DNA of 64,000 bases from Cyanobium sp. PLM2.Bin73 (GTDB taxonomy: Bacteria; Cyanobacteriota; Cyanobacteriia; PCC-6307; Cyanobiaceae). Each line of letters begins with the position of its first letter. Positions within the stretch are counted from its first letter, which is position 1. A program made the position numbers and the translations under genes. The stretch covers positions 1 through 64,000 of the forward strand of contig REEV01000051.1 of the NCBI GenBank assembly GCA_007694915.1, read 5' to 3'. A model generated the notes under the pieces. The model was not told the DNA's origin. It saw nothing but the letters and a program-made list of their open reading frames with translations, and ran no database searches. Positions 42,406 to 50,964 of this stretch are shown here, piece by piece.

Positions 42406-43338
42406 GTGACCCGGATCCCCCATCTGACCATCGCCCTTGGTGGCCTGCTGCTGGTGCAACCCTCGGGGCGCGCCGAAACGCTGGCGGCCGAAAGCCTGGC
42501 GATTGAAACAGCTGGCGGCGAAACAGCTGGCATCGAACCGCTTGAGGTGGAGCCGCTTGAGCTTGAGGTTGATTCTCCTGGGGTGAACGCAGCCAGTTCG
42601 CCCTCCTGGCGCGGCACAGTGGAGCTCTATGGGTTCGCTCCCCTGCGAACCACCGGCACCGCCCGGTTGCGGGGCTTCGAAGCGGATGTCGATCTGGATC
42701 TGGGGGATGTGCTGTCGGCCCTGGAGTGGGCCACCTATGTGCGCGGCAGTGTTGAACGCGAGCGCTGGGGGCTGCTCACCGATCTCAGTTACGTGAGGCT
42801 CGGTGGCTCCGGAGCCACAACGGGGCCTGCCGGCCGCCTCACGGGCAAGGCCGAGGTGAGCGATTCCCTGGGCATCTACGACCTGGCGTTGCGCTACCGC
42901 TTCGGCGAGCCGGAGGCCGCCATCGGCGAGAAAGGCTCCTTCACGCTCATCCCCTATGCGGGGGTGCGGGTGATTGATGTGGATCTGGATGTGGACGTGC
43001 AGGTGCAGGGCACCGGGCCACTGGGGTTATCGCTGGAGCGCCAGGGCAATTTCGGACGCACCTGGGCGCAGCCTCTGGTGGGGCTTCAGGGCAGCGTGTT
43101 TCTCTCCCCCCGTCTACGCGCCTTCGCCAGGGCCGACATCGGCGGTTTCGGCCTCAGCGGCGATCAGGACCTCTCCGGCAATGCCCAGGTGGGACTGGGT
43201 TATGCCATCGGCAACAACACCAACCTGAATCTCTCCTGGCGCTATCTGGGGGTGAAGTATCGCAACGATCGCAACCCCAGCAGCGGCTTCAGCAATTATG
43301 AGAATGGCATCGAAGTGGGGCTGAAATTCTTCTTCTGA
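42406..43338 (+). CDS. outer-membrane beta-barrel protein
   Basis: From a GTG at 42406, with GGAG seven bases upstream, the protein has 310 residues. A signal peptide (HLTIALGGLLLVQPSGRAE) is followed by an acidic Glu/Thr-rich linker. About ten amphipathic strands follow (GTVELYGFAPLR, WGLLTDLSYVRLGG, IYDLALRYRFGE and others). The last strand ends in Phe (GIEVGLKFFF), the C-terminal signature read by the BAM complex. Another GTG at 42379 is possible. The substrate or role is unknown. It is 79 nt downstream of the preceding exported-protein gene. Confidence 0.75.
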   Translation: MTRIPHLTIALGGLLLVQPSGRAETLAAESLAIETAGGETAGIEPLEVEPLELEVDSPGVNAASSPSWRGTVELYGFAPLRTTGTARLRGFEADVDLDLGDVLSALEWATYVRGSVERERWGLLTDLSYVRLGGSGATTGPAGRLTGKAEVSDSLGIYDLALRYRFGEPEAAIGEKGSFTLIPYAGVRVIDVDLDVDVQVQGTGPLGLSLERQGNFGRTWAQPLVGLQGSVFLSPRLRAFARADIGGFGLSGDQDLSGNAQVGLGYAIGNNTNLNLSWRYLGVKYRNDRNPSSGFSNYENGIEVGLKFFF

Positions 43339-43384
43339 ATTTCGGCCCATTCGGCCACCACCTGTTGATCTTTTCTTGTCTGCC

Positions 43385-43765
43385 ATGGCTCGCTCCAAAC
43401 CCTCTCTGATCTCCGATTTCAAGGATTTCGTCAACAAAGGCAATGTTGTTGATCTGGCCGTTGCCGTTGTGATCGGTGGAGCCTTCGGCCAGGTTGTTGA
43501 TGCCGTGGTGAGCCTGGTGATGGGCGCGCTGCTGGAGCCCGCCCTGAAGGCCGCCAACGTTGACTCCATCCAGCAGTGGCCTGCGGGCACAGTGCTGGTG
43601 GCGCTGATCAACTTTCTGGTGATCGCCTTTGTGGTGTTCCTGATCGTGCGCGCGATCGAGCGCCTGCGTCGCCGCGAAGAAGCCGAAGCGGCCCCGGATC
43701 CCCAGGCCCAGCTGGCCTCGGCCGTCACACGCCTGGTCGACGCTCTCGACCGCCGTAAGCTCTGA
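43385..43765 (+). CDS. mscL: large-conductance mechanosensitive channel
   Basis: 126 residues from the ATG at 43385 (an upstream start at 43376 would add three). N-terminal amphipathic helix SDFKDFVNKGNVVDLAVAVVIGGAFGQVVDA is the MscL signature running into TM1. A short periplasmic loop and TM2 (TVLVALINFLVIAFVVFLIV) follow, then a basic cytoplasmic helix. MscL opens under high membrane tension to release solutes on osmotic downshock. Confidence 0.95.
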   Translation: MARSKPSLISDFKDFVNKGNVVDLAVAVVIGGAFGQVVDAVVSLVMGALLEPALKAANVDSIQQWPAGTVLVALINFLVIAFVVFLIVRAIERLRRREEAEAAPDPQAQLASAVTRLVDALDRRKL

Positions 43766-43786
43766 GCCTCACTGCAAATGCAACCC

Positions 43787-43810
43787 GCCGGCCCTGCCTC
43801 AGGGGCCGGC
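43787..43810. terminator. strong bidirectional hairpin between convergent genes
   Basis: GCCGGCCC (43787-43794) and GGGCCGGC (43803-43810) form an 8-bp GC stem with an 8-nt loop. It lies 22 nt after mscL and overlaps the stop codon of the opposite gene (43799-43801). No U-tract on either strand. Confidence 0.5.
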
Positions 43811-44386
43811 CTGACCGTTCTCGTCGTGTTTGCGGCGTCGGTCGGCCCGCAGCACATGGCTGGCCCAGGCCGGTGCCGCCAGGGAAACCACAAGAATCGT
43901 GAGGGCGGTGCTGAGCCGGCTGGAGAAGGTGCGCGCCACATCCAGGCCGGAATACACGTAGGTGAGGGTCACGATGGCGGCGAAGACACCGGTGGTGAGC
44001 GCGCTGGCGGAGCGAATCAGATCGCGCGGTTGCTGATCGGGGTTGATGTTGGTGGCATTGCCGAAGAGCTGGCCCATCACGGCGCCGGCCACCATCAGCG
44101 CCAGCACCACGAGACCCCGCTCACTGACATGGTCGGCGGGGTTGGCGGTTTTCAGCTTGTCAGCCAGCACGGTGCCGGTGCCCACCAGGGCGCCACAGGC
44201 CAGCCCGATCACCCCCCACCACGATCCTGGCTGGCGGAGGCGGGTGCAGAAGCCCGCCCCTGCCGCCAGCACCAGGGCACTCGCCAGGGTGGCGGGCACC
44301 AGGGGGAGGCGATGCACAACGGCGTAGCCGAGAGCCACGCCGATCAGGCTGGAGAGCAGGCGATTGCGCTGCAGCATCCGCTTCAC
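43799..44386 (-). CDS. integral membrane protein at the end of the sulfatase cassette
   Basis: 195 residues from a GTG at 44386 that overlaps the stop of the formylglycine-generating enzyme gene (GTGA). It has about five hydrophobic helices (LLSSLIGVALGYAVV, ATLASALVLAAGAGF, WGVIGLACGALVGTGTVLA, GLVVLALMVAGAVMGQLF, LTILVVSLAAPAWASHVL) and a basic C-terminus. I recognise no family. The overlap implies that it is made with the modifying enzyme and could serve the same pathway, for example in export or efflux; that is inference. Confidence 0.65.
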   Translation of the reverse strand: MKRMLQRNRLLSSLIGVALGYAVVHRLPLVPATLASALVLAAGAGFCTRLRQPGSWWGVIGLACGALVGTGTVLADKLKTANPADHVSERGLVVLALMVAGAVMGQLFGNATNINPDQQPRDLIRSASALTTGVFAAIVTLTYVYSGLDVARTFSSRLSTALTILVVSLAAPAWASHVLRADRRRKHDENGQAGP

Positions 44387-45327
44387 GGGACCACCGGCAC
44401 CACGCAGCGGAAGCCCATGTGGCAGGTGGAGGTGTCGATGCCCTGGGCCAGGCGCGCCGCCGGCCGGTAGCGGTGGCAGTAGCTGGGGGCGCACAGAAAC
44501 GAGCCCCCCTTCACCACCTTGCGCGGCCTCTCCCCATGCTGGGAGCGGGGATCAATGCTGGCCGCCGCGGTGGCACAACACCCCGATGGATCCGTGTGAT
44601 GGGGGCCGTACCAGCTGTCGGTCCATTCCCACACGTTGCCGATCATGTCCACCAGGCCGTAGCCATTGCTGGGATAGGAGCCCACCGGTGAGGTGCGCTC
44701 GTAGCCGTCGAGGCGGCTGTTGTGGTGGGGGAAGTCGCCCTGAAAGGTGTTCGCCACCGGAATCCCGCCGGGATGGAGCTCATCCCCCCAGGCAAACTCA
44801 CAGCCCTCGCGCCCGCCCCAGGCGGCCCGCTCCCACTCGATTTCTGTGGGCAGCCGTTTGCCGCACCAGCGGGCGTAGGCCTGGGCGTCGGCGTGAGTGA
44901 TGTGCACCACCGGATGCTGATCGCGGCCCTTGATCGAGCTGCCGGGGCCTTCGGGATGGCGCCAGTCGGCACCGGGCAGGTACTGCCACCAACCGTAGTG
45001 ATTCTGATGGCCCACCGGGCCGGCGGGAGGCACAAACACGATCGAGGCGGGTTGCAGGCGCTGCGGATGGGCACCGGGATAGAGCCGGGGATCGGCAGGC
45101 AACTCAGCCTGGGTGCGATAGCCCGTGGCCTTCATAAACTTGAGGAACTGGGCGTTGGTGACCGGCGTGCGATCGATCCAGAACCCCAGCACCGAAACCC
45201 GATGGGCGGGCGCCTCCTCGGGGTAGTGGTGATCAGAGCCCATCACGAACTCACCACCCGGCACCCAGGCCATGCCGGTGGCCGGCGGGCGCCCCGGCGG
45301 GCGCCCCAGCTCGGCAACGTTCAGCAC
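44383..45327 (-). CDS. formylglycine-generating enzyme (sulfatase-modifying factor)
   Basis: Converts the active-site cysteine of type I sulfatases to formylglycine using O2 and copper. 314 residues from a GTG at 45327; an ATG at 45273 is the alternative. FGE-sulfatase domain landmarks are MAWVPGGEFVMGSD, RTPVTNAQFLKFM, RLPTEIEWERAAWGG and DMIGNVWEWTDSWY. The catalytic copper-binding pair is present as Cys279 and Cys284 in GGSFLCAPSYCHRYRPAAR, with the spacing of the human C336/C341 pair. That separates it from the many FGE-like proteins that lack the pair. No signal peptide, so it should act in the cytoplasm. It lies 56 nt after the sulfatase gene. Confidence 0.9.
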   Translation of the reverse strand: MLNVAELGRPPGRPPATGMAWVPGGEFVMGSDHHYPEEAPAHRVSVLGFWIDRTPVTNAQFLKFMKATGYRTQAELPADPRLYPGAHPQRLQPASIVFVPPAGPVGHQNHYGWWQYLPGADWRHPEGPGSSIKGRDQHPVVHITHADAQAYARWCGKRLPTEIEWERAAWGGREGCEFAWGDELHPGGIPVANTFQGDFPHHNSRLDGYERTSPVGSYPSNGYGLVDMIGNVWEWTDSWYGPHHTDPSGCCATAAASIDPRSQHGERPRKVVKGGSFLCAPSYCHRYRPAARLAQGIDTSTCHMGFRCVVPVVP

Positions 45328-45383
45328 CCGATCACCCTCCCCACGGGTTCAGCCTCTGCTCTGGGTTGTATGCCCGCACCGGC

Positions 45384-46892
45384 CTACGACTGCCCCAGGG
45401 TGGCTTCCATCTTCTCGAGCACCTGCTGCACCGAGAAGCTGGCGGCTTTCTGGCGCGGCGGGAACTCCACGAAGGTCTGCAGGAACTGGCCAACGTAGGT
45501 CTGGGCCGGCACCAGCAGAAAGACGTGATCGAACATCCAGTCCCAGTAGGTGTTGGAGGTGATGTCGGCCCGCTCGTAGGGATCGGTGAGCAGGTTGAAG
45601 ATCTTCGGCACCCGCAGCTGGATGAAGGGTTCGGCCCAGATCTGGCAGGTGCCCTGCACCCGCTGCTCGGCGAACACGAACTTCCAGTTGTCGTAGCGCA
45701 GACCGGTGAGATCGCCGTCGTCGGAGAAGTAGAAGAACTCCCGCCGCGGGCTCACCTCGCTCTTGCCCGTCCAGTAGTCGAGCATGTTGTAGCCGTCGAG
45801 GTGCACCTTGAAGGTCTTGTCACCCACCTGGTGGCCGGCCTTGAGCTTCTCCTTCACATCTGGTTCACCGGCGGCCGCCACCAGGGTGGGAAGCCAGTCG
45901 AGGTGGCTGACGATGCCGGTGAAGGTGGTGCCAGGGGCAATCTTGCCGGGCCAGCGCACCACGGCCGGCACCCGATAGGCCCCTTCCCAGTTGCTGTTCT
46001 TCTCGTTGCGGAAGGGGGTCATGCCGGCATCGGGCCAGCTGTTCATGTGCGGCCCGTTGTCGGTGCTGTACATCACGATCGTGTCGTCGGTGACGCCCAG
46101 CTCATCCATCAGGTTGAGCATCTCACCGATGCACTCGTCGTGATAGATCATCACGTCATGGTATTCCGATTGCCAGCGCCCACTGCGGCCCACATCCTGG
46201 GGTCGGGCATAGGTGCGGAAGTGCATGTGGGTGGTGTTGAACCACACGAAGAAGGGCTCACCGGAGGCCACCGCATCACGGATGAAGCGCTTGGCCTCGG
46301 CCATGAATTCATCGTCGGCCGTTTGCATGCGCTGACGGGTGAGCGGGCCAGTGTTCTCGATCCGCTGGGTGCCGTCGCCGTTGGCCCAGCAGTGCAGCAC
46401 GCCGCGGGGGGCGAAGCGCTTGCGGAAGTTGGGAAACTCGGGGTCGTCTTCCTTGGGGTAGTCGCGAAGTTCGGGCTCTTCTTCCGCGTTGAGGTGGTAG
46501 AGGTTGCCGAGGAACTCATCGAACCCGTGCATGGTGGGCAGGTGTTCGTCGCGGTCGCCGAAGTGGTTCTTGCCGAACTGGCCGGTGCGGTAGCCGTGGG
46601 GCTTGAGCAACTCGGCGATGGTGGGATCCTCGGCGCGGTAGCCCACCTCAGCCCCTGGCAGCCCAACCTTGCTGAGGCCGGTGCGGAACACGCTCTGGCC
46701 ACTGATGAAGGCGGCGCGGCCGGCGGTGCAGCTCTGCTCGGCGTAGTAGTGGATGAACTTGCCGCCCTCCTTGGCCACGCGGTCGATGTTGGGGGTCCGA
46801 TACCCCATCAGGCCATCGCTGTAGCAGCTGAGGTTGCTCTGGCCGATGTCATCGCCCCAGAGGATCAGGATGTTGGGCTTGCCGTTGGGCAT
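45384..46892 (-). CDS. type I sulfatase (arylsulfatase family), cytoplasmic
   Basis: Hydrolyses organic sulfate esters to free sulfate. From the ATG at 46892 it has 502 residues. Metal ligands are at Asp14/Asp15 (ILILWGDDIG). The sulfatase consensus Cys55-Thr-Ala-Gly-Arg59 supplies the cysteine that becomes formylglycine, and GKNHFGD, NTTHMHF and YSTDNGPHMNSW are further active-site segments. The C-terminal ~60 residues (VPAQTYVGQFLQTFVEFPPR) match the long arylsulfatase subgroup. No signal peptide is seen, even in the upstream extension to 46985, so the substrate probably has to be imported. The modifying enzyme is encoded immediately downstream. Confidence 0.9.
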   Translation of the reverse strand: MPNGKPNILILWGDDIGQSNLSCYSDGLMGYRTPNIDRVAKEGGKFIHYYAEQSCTAGRAAFISGQSVFRTGLSKVGLPGAEVGYRAEDPTIAELLKPHGYRTGQFGKNHFGDRDEHLPTMHGFDEFLGNLYHLNAEEEPELRDYPKEDDPEFPNFRKRFAPRGVLHCWANGDGTQRIENTGPLTRQRMQTADDEFMAEAKRFIRDAVASGEPFFVWFNTTHMHFRTYARPQDVGRSGRWQSEYHDVMIYHDECIGEMLNLMDELGVTDDTIVMYSTDNGPHMNSWPDAGMTPFRNEKNSNWEGAYRVPAVVRWPGKIAPGTTFTGIVSHLDWLPTLVAAAGEPDVKEKLKAGHQVGDKTFKVHLDGYNMLDYWTGKSEVSPRREFFYFSDDGDLTGLRYDNWKFVFAEQRVQGTCQIWAEPFIQLRVPKIFNLLTDPYERADITSNTYWDWMFDHVFLLVPAQTYVGQFLQTFVEFPPRQKAASFSVQQVLEKMEATLGQS

Positions 46893-47004
46893 GGAGGGAG
46901 CAAAGCAAGCTTCAGGGTGAAGGACCAGGCGGCCCGCGCGCAATCCGCCGCCATGGTTGGCGAGCGTATTGCGCGCTTTCTGCAAACTTCAGCGCATCCA
47001 AACG

Positions 47005-47904
47005 TCAGCGCACCCGGTCGCCGCGCAGCTGGAGCCCACGGCGCTGCCAGCGCAGCACCGGCAGAGACACCAGCACCGTGACCAGCACGTACACCAGGAT
47101 GCCCAATTTCACCCCTGGCATCTCCGGGGCATAGGTGCTGGCCAGGAGCAGGGCCAGTCCCGGGTTGCGCATCGACGTCACCAGGGCCACGGTGATGCGC
47201 TGACCGGATTGGGCCACCTGATCGCCGGCCAGCAGATAGCCGAGCATCAGGCTGAACAGCACCAGCAGCACCATCACGCCAATCGCCCCGAGGTTGGCGC
47301 TGGAGAACTGGAGCAACAGTGGTGCCGTGCGCACCAGCACCGCCAGCACCAGCAGCACCAGCAGGCCATTGGCGAGCCGATCGAGCACCAGCCGCAGCCT
47401 CGGTCTGCGCTCGGGCAGCAGGCGGGCGAGGGCCAGCCCCAGCAGCAGGGGCAGCAGCTGCACCTGGCCCACCTGCAGTGCCACCTGGCGTGGCAGCAGC
47501 AGATCCCAGCCCTGCACGGCGAACACCGGCCCGCTGAGGTCGGCGAGCAGGGGCAACGTGACGATCGCCAGCACCGCGGCGCACACCTGAAGCAGGCCGG
47601 CCAGCGACGCATCACCACCACTTTTGCCGGCCTTGCGCAGAATCAGCGGGGCGCTGGGACAGGCGGCCATCAGGGCAATGGCATGGCGCGCCTCAATGGA
47701 GAGGGCCTGGGCTGGGGGCAGGCTGAGCAGCAGCCAGCCCGCCAGGGGCACCAGCAGGCAGGTGGCCAGTTCAGCCCGCAGGATCAGGGGCCAGTGGCGG
47801 CGCCACTGTTGAAAGGCCTGGAGCGGCAGGTTCACCCCCAGCGCCAGCATCACGGTGAAGAGTGTGAGTGGCACCAACAGGGCCACGGTGGCTTGCGCGC
47901 TCAC
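47005..47904 (-). CDS. BASS (bile acid:Na+ symporter)-like transporter
   Basis: 299 residues from a GTG at 47904, with nine to ten hydrophobic helices. BASS-like features are LFTVMLALGVNLPLQAFQQW in the first helix pair, ALMAACPSAPLILRKAGKSGGDASLAGLLQ (the Asn/Ser-rich crossover type region) and ALVTSMRNPGLALLLAS, with the conserved RNPGLAL. BASS proteins import organic anions such as bile acids, pantoate or keto acids with Na+. Encoded 112 nt upstream of the sulfatase on the same strand, it is a good candidate importer of a sulfated organic anion (inference). Confidence 0.8.
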   Translation of the reverse strand: MSAQATVALLVPLTLFTVMLALGVNLPLQAFQQWRRHWPLILRAELATCLLVPLAGWLLLSLPPAQALSIEARHAIALMAACPSAPLILRKAGKSGGDASLAGLLQVCAAVLAIVTLPLLADLSGPVFAVQGWDLLLPRQVALQVGQVQLLPLLLGLALARLLPERRPRLRLVLDRLANGLLVLLVLAVLVRTAPLLLQFSSANLGAIGVMVLLVLFSLMLGYLLAGDQVAQSGQRITVALVTSMRNPGLALLLASTYAPEMPGVKLGILVYVLVTVLVSLPVLRWQRRGLQLRGDRVR

Positions 47905-47977
47905 AGCACAAAAACGGAGAACTCCATGCCCTAGATTCCGCCCGGCTTCCGGCACAGCCGAGCCATCCTGCACGCTG

Positions 47978-49000
47978 ATGGGCACCGATACCCAGCCCCT
48001 GGCCTTCCCCAGCCACATCTGCCATGTGGACCGGGATCCCCAGACCCTTGCCGCACGCCTGGCACAGCACTATTCCATTCTGGATTTCGGCCCCCGGGCG
48101 GGCTTCGAGGCCAATTTCCTGCATTGCTCCCGCAGCTGCATGGCCGGTGAGCTGCTGCTCTCCGGCGGCTACACCACCCCGATCAGCGGCACCATCGGTG
48201 AGCAGGCCGGGATCGGCTCGATCAACCTCATCTTCAATGGCAGCGGTGACTACGAGGCCGACGGGCTGAAGATGGGGCTCAACTCAAGCCGGCCCCTGTT
48301 CTTCTCACCCGGCCAGGAGTATCACTTCGCCATCAACCATTACAACGGTGTGGTCTTTCACATCAACATGGATCGGCTCGCGCGCACTGCAGCCGCCATC
48401 GGCGGGCTGGGAATTTCCGAGCGGCGCTTCGCCAGCGACCTCTCCTTCACCAGGGTGGTGTACAGCGTTGACCTTCGCCGTAAACGGCTGCTTGAGATCC
48501 TGCGCGGCGCCATTCGCCTGCTGGATCACACTGGCCAGGAGATCAACGGTGATCTGCAGGTGCTGCAGATCGACGATCTGATCTATCGCACCCTGGCGCT
48601 GGTGCTGTGCCCTGGGCTGGAGCAGCCCGCGGCTCAAGAGCCTGCAGCAATTGGCGGCAAGGAACGGATCTTCGAGGAGCTGCTGGAGTGGATTCGCGCC
48701 CATCTGCACACCCCGATCACCCTCACCCAGCTGGAGCAGCGCAGCGGCTATTCACGCCGCACCCTGCAACTGGTGTTCAGCCAACGCTTCGGCTGCGGCC
48801 CGATCCAGTGGATTCGCCAGCAGCGGCTGGAGCAGGCACGCCTCGATCTGCTGAGCCCCGTCCCTGCCGACACGGTGAGCAGCATCGCTGCGCGCTACAG
48901 CTTCAGCAGCCCGGCGGTGTTCAGCCGCGACTTCCACAGCCGCTACGGGGTGACGCCCTCCACATTTCTGCGCGAAGGGCGCCGGCATCAACCCTCCTGA
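47978..49000 (+). CDS. AraC-family transcriptional regulator
   Basis: 340 residues from the ATG at 47978. The N-terminal ~220 residues form a sensing domain (FGPRAGFEANFLHC, LFFSPGQEYHFAINHYNGVVFHINM). The C-terminal ~100 residues are a double HTH of the AraC type: TLTQLEQRSGYSRRTLQLVF for the first, SSIAARYSFSSPAVFSRDFHSRYGVTPSTFLRE for the second. It is divergent from the transporter gene with 73 nt between starts. In that gap CGGCT (47943-47947) and AGCCG (47956-47960) form a small inverted repeat that could be an operator. Most such divergent AraC proteins activate the neighbouring operon. Confidence 0.88.
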   Translation: MGTDTQPLAFPSHICHVDRDPQTLAARLAQHYSILDFGPRAGFEANFLHCSRSCMAGELLLSGGYTTPISGTIGEQAGIGSINLIFNGSGDYEADGLKMGLNSSRPLFFSPGQEYHFAINHYNGVVFHINMDRLARTAAAIGGLGISERRFASDLSFTRVVYSVDLRRKRLLEILRGAIRLLDHTGQEINGDLQVLQIDDLIYRTLALVLCPGLEQPAAQEPAAIGGKERIFEELLEWIRAHLHTPITLTQLEQRSGYSRRTLQLVFSQRFGCGPIQWIRQQRLEQARLDLLSPVPADTVSSIAARYSFSSPAVFSRDFHSRYGVTPSTFLREGRRHQPS

Positions 49001-49083
49001 TCCAGAGGTGAGGCGGTTCGGCAACCACCCTTAAGCTCCAGCACGACGCCCATTTGTTGTTGTTCTCTTCGCCCATCCCTGCC

Positions 49084-49641
49084 ATGGCCGACACCCAGCC
49101 CGACTATCCCACCACTGAGGCCGCCGCAAGCGAGGTCGCTGCGAGCGAAGCCAGCGCCAGCACGGCAGCTGCAGGCGAGGTGCCCGCAAGCGAGGTGGCT
49201 GCGAGCGAGGTGGCCGTAGGCCAGACGCCAGCCACCGAACCCAGCGTGGAAACCAGCACCACCGTGCCTCCCATTGGCGCCGGCCCCACAGGCGACGCCA
49301 CCCCGGCCAGCGATGGTGACGGCGAAGGGGGCGAATGGGCCCTGCTGGTGGAGAAGGTGCAGGCCTGGTGGAGCAGTGGCGAGCTGCAGAAGCTCTGGCA
49401 GCAGAGCCGCACACCCCTCACCCTCGGCCTGGCCCTGTTCGCCGTGCTGCTGGTGCTGCAGGTGTATGCCGGCCTGCTGGGGGCCATCAACAGCCTGCCG
49501 CTGGTGCCGGGGCTGCTGGAGCTGGTGGGCCTGATCTGGGCCGTGCGCTATGGCCTGCCCAGGCTGCTGCGCCGCAGCGAGCGGGAGCAGCTGCTGGGTG
49601 GCCTGCAGAAGCGCTGGAGCAGCTTTCGCGGCAGAAGCTGA
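49084..49641 (+). CDS. CAAD-domain membrane protein
   Basis: 185 residues from the ATG at 49084. The N-terminal ~75 residues are low-complexity, built from repeats such as ASEVAASE and rich in Ala/Glu/Thr. From ~90 comes the CAAD module: an amphipathic helix (WWSSGELQKLWQQSR), two membrane helices (GLALFAVLLVLQVYAGLLGAI and LPGLLELVGLIWAVRYGL), and a basic tail helix (LLRRSEREQLLGGLQKRW). CAAD domains are found fused to some cyanobacterial aminoacyl-tRNA synthetases and in thylakoid CURT1-type proteins that bend membranes. As a stand-alone protein it may have a membrane-organising role. Confidence 0.8.
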   Translation: MADTQPDYPTTEAAASEVAASEASASTAAAGEVPASEVAASEVAVGQTPATEPSVETSTTVPPIGAGPTGDATPASDGDGEGGEWALLVEKVQAWWSSGELQKLWQQSRTPLTLGLALFAVLLVLQVYAGLLGAINSLPLVPGLLELVGLIWAVRYGLPRLLRRSEREQLLGGLQKRWSSFRGRS

Positions 49642-49699
49642 CACCCCAAAGGTGGCTGCCGCATCGGTTGATACGGTGGCCCGAATCCGCCCCCCCTCT

Positions 49700-50863
49700 G
49701 TGGATATCCAGCTCGGCCGTTCCCGCACCGTCCGCCGTGCCTATGGCATCGACGAAATTGCCCTGGTGCCGGGCGGCCGCACGGTGGATCCGGCCGTCAC
49801 CGACAGCCGCTGGACCCTGGGGGGCATCGAGCGGGAGATCCCCATCATCGCCAGCGCCATGGACGGCGTGGTGGACGTTGGCATGGCCGTGGAGCTCAGC
49901 CGCCAGGGTGCCTTGGGAGTGCTGAATCTGGAGGGGGTTCAGTGCCGCTACGACGACCCCAATCCTGTCCTCGACCGCATCGCCGCCGTGGGCAGGGATG
50001 AGTTCGTGCCGCTGATGCAGGAGCTTTACAGCCAGCCGGTGCGCGAAGACCTGATCCGCGCCCGCATCGCCGAAATCAAGCAGAAGGGCGGCATCGCCGC
50101 GGTGAGCGCCACGCCGGTGGCGGCGATCCGCTTCGGTCGCGCCATCGCCGAGGCCGGCGCCGACCTCTTCTTCGTGCAGGCCACGGTGGTGAGCACCGAG
50201 CACATCGGCCCGGAAGGGCAGGAGAGCCTTGATCTCGAGGCCCTCTGCCGCGACTTCGGCGTGCCGGTGGTGATCGGCAACTGCGTCACCTACGAGGTGG
50301 CCCTGAAGCTGATGCGTGCCGGTGCCGCCGGTGTGCTAGTGGGCATCGGCCCCGGTGCCGCCTGCACCAGCCGCGGCGTGCTGGGCGTCGGCATCCCCCA
50401 GGCCACCGCCGTGGCCGACTGTGCCGCCGCCCGTGACGACTACGCCGCCGAGAGCGGCCGCCGCGTGCCCGTGATCGCCGATGGCGGCATCGTCACCGGC
50501 GGCGACATCTGCAAGTGCCTGGCCTGCGGCGCTGACGCCGTGATGATCGGTTCACCGATCGCCCGCGCCGCCGAGGCCCCCGGCCGCGGCTTCCACTGGG
50601 GCATGGCCACCCCCAGCCCGGTGCTGCCCCGCGGTACCCGCATCAAGGTGGGCACCACCGGCAGCCTCGAACGCATCCTGCGCGGCCCCGCCGGTCTCGA
50701 CGACGGCACCCAGAACCTGCTGGGTTGCATCCGCACCTCCATGGGCACCCTGGGGGCCCGCACCCTCCGGGAGATGCAGCAGGTGGAGGTGGTCGTGGCC
50801 CCGTCGCTGCTCACCGAGGGCAAGGTGTATCAGAAGGCACAACAGCTGGGCATGGGCAAGTAG
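49700..50863 (+). CDS. guaB: GuaB3 family IMP dehydrogenase-like protein
   Basis: 387 residues from a GTG at 49700. An (beta/alpha)8 IMPDH/GMPR barrel: YGIDEIALVPGGRTVDP at the start, IIASAMDGVVD, the NAD/IMP-binding VGIGPGAACTSRGVLG with the catalytic Cys, and VIADGGIVTGGDICKCLA. It lacks the CBS domains and has the size of the GuaB3 subfamily, widespread in actinobacteria and cyanobacteria. Cyanobacterial GuaB3 has been reported as a GMP reductase-like enzyme, so 'IMP dehydrogenase' may not be the true activity. A terminator follows. Confidence 0.9.
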   Translation: MDIQLGRSRTVRRAYGIDEIALVPGGRTVDPAVTDSRWTLGGIEREIPIIASAMDGVVDVGMAVELSRQGALGVLNLEGVQCRYDDPNPVLDRIAAVGRDEFVPLMQELYSQPVREDLIRARIAEIKQKGGIAAVSATPVAAIRFGRAIAEAGADLFFVQATVVSTEHIGPEGQESLDLEALCRDFGVPVVIGNCVTYEVALKLMRAGAAGVLVGIGPGAACTSRGVLGVGIPQATAVADCAAARDDYAAESGRRVPVIADGGIVTGGDICKCLACGADAVMIGSPIARAAEAPGRGFHWGMATPSPVLPRGTRIKVGTTGSLERILRGPAGLDDGTQNLLGCIRTSMGTLGARTLREMQQVEVVVAPSLLTEGKVYQKAQQLGMGK

Positions 50864-50875
50864 GGCAGCGGGAAA

Positions 50876-50899
50876 CCCCCTCAGCAAGCCGAGAGGGGG
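50876..50899 (+). other. GC-rich hairpin after guaB3
   Basis: CCCCCTC (50876-50882) and GAGGGGG (50893-50899) form a 7-bp stem with a 10-nt loop 12 nt after the guaB3 stop. No U-tract follows. It may protect the mRNA end or act with the terminator downstream. Confidence 0.35.
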
Positions 50900-50964
50900 C
50901 CAGCCCGGGAGGTCTATCTTGAAACTGTGGGGGCTTCACAGCTCGCACACTCCTCACACCCTCC

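Noticed and set aside
47943-47960. AraC operator from the CGGCT/AGCCG pair
   Set aside because: Only 5 bp per arm in GC-rich DNA; too weak to list as a separate feature.
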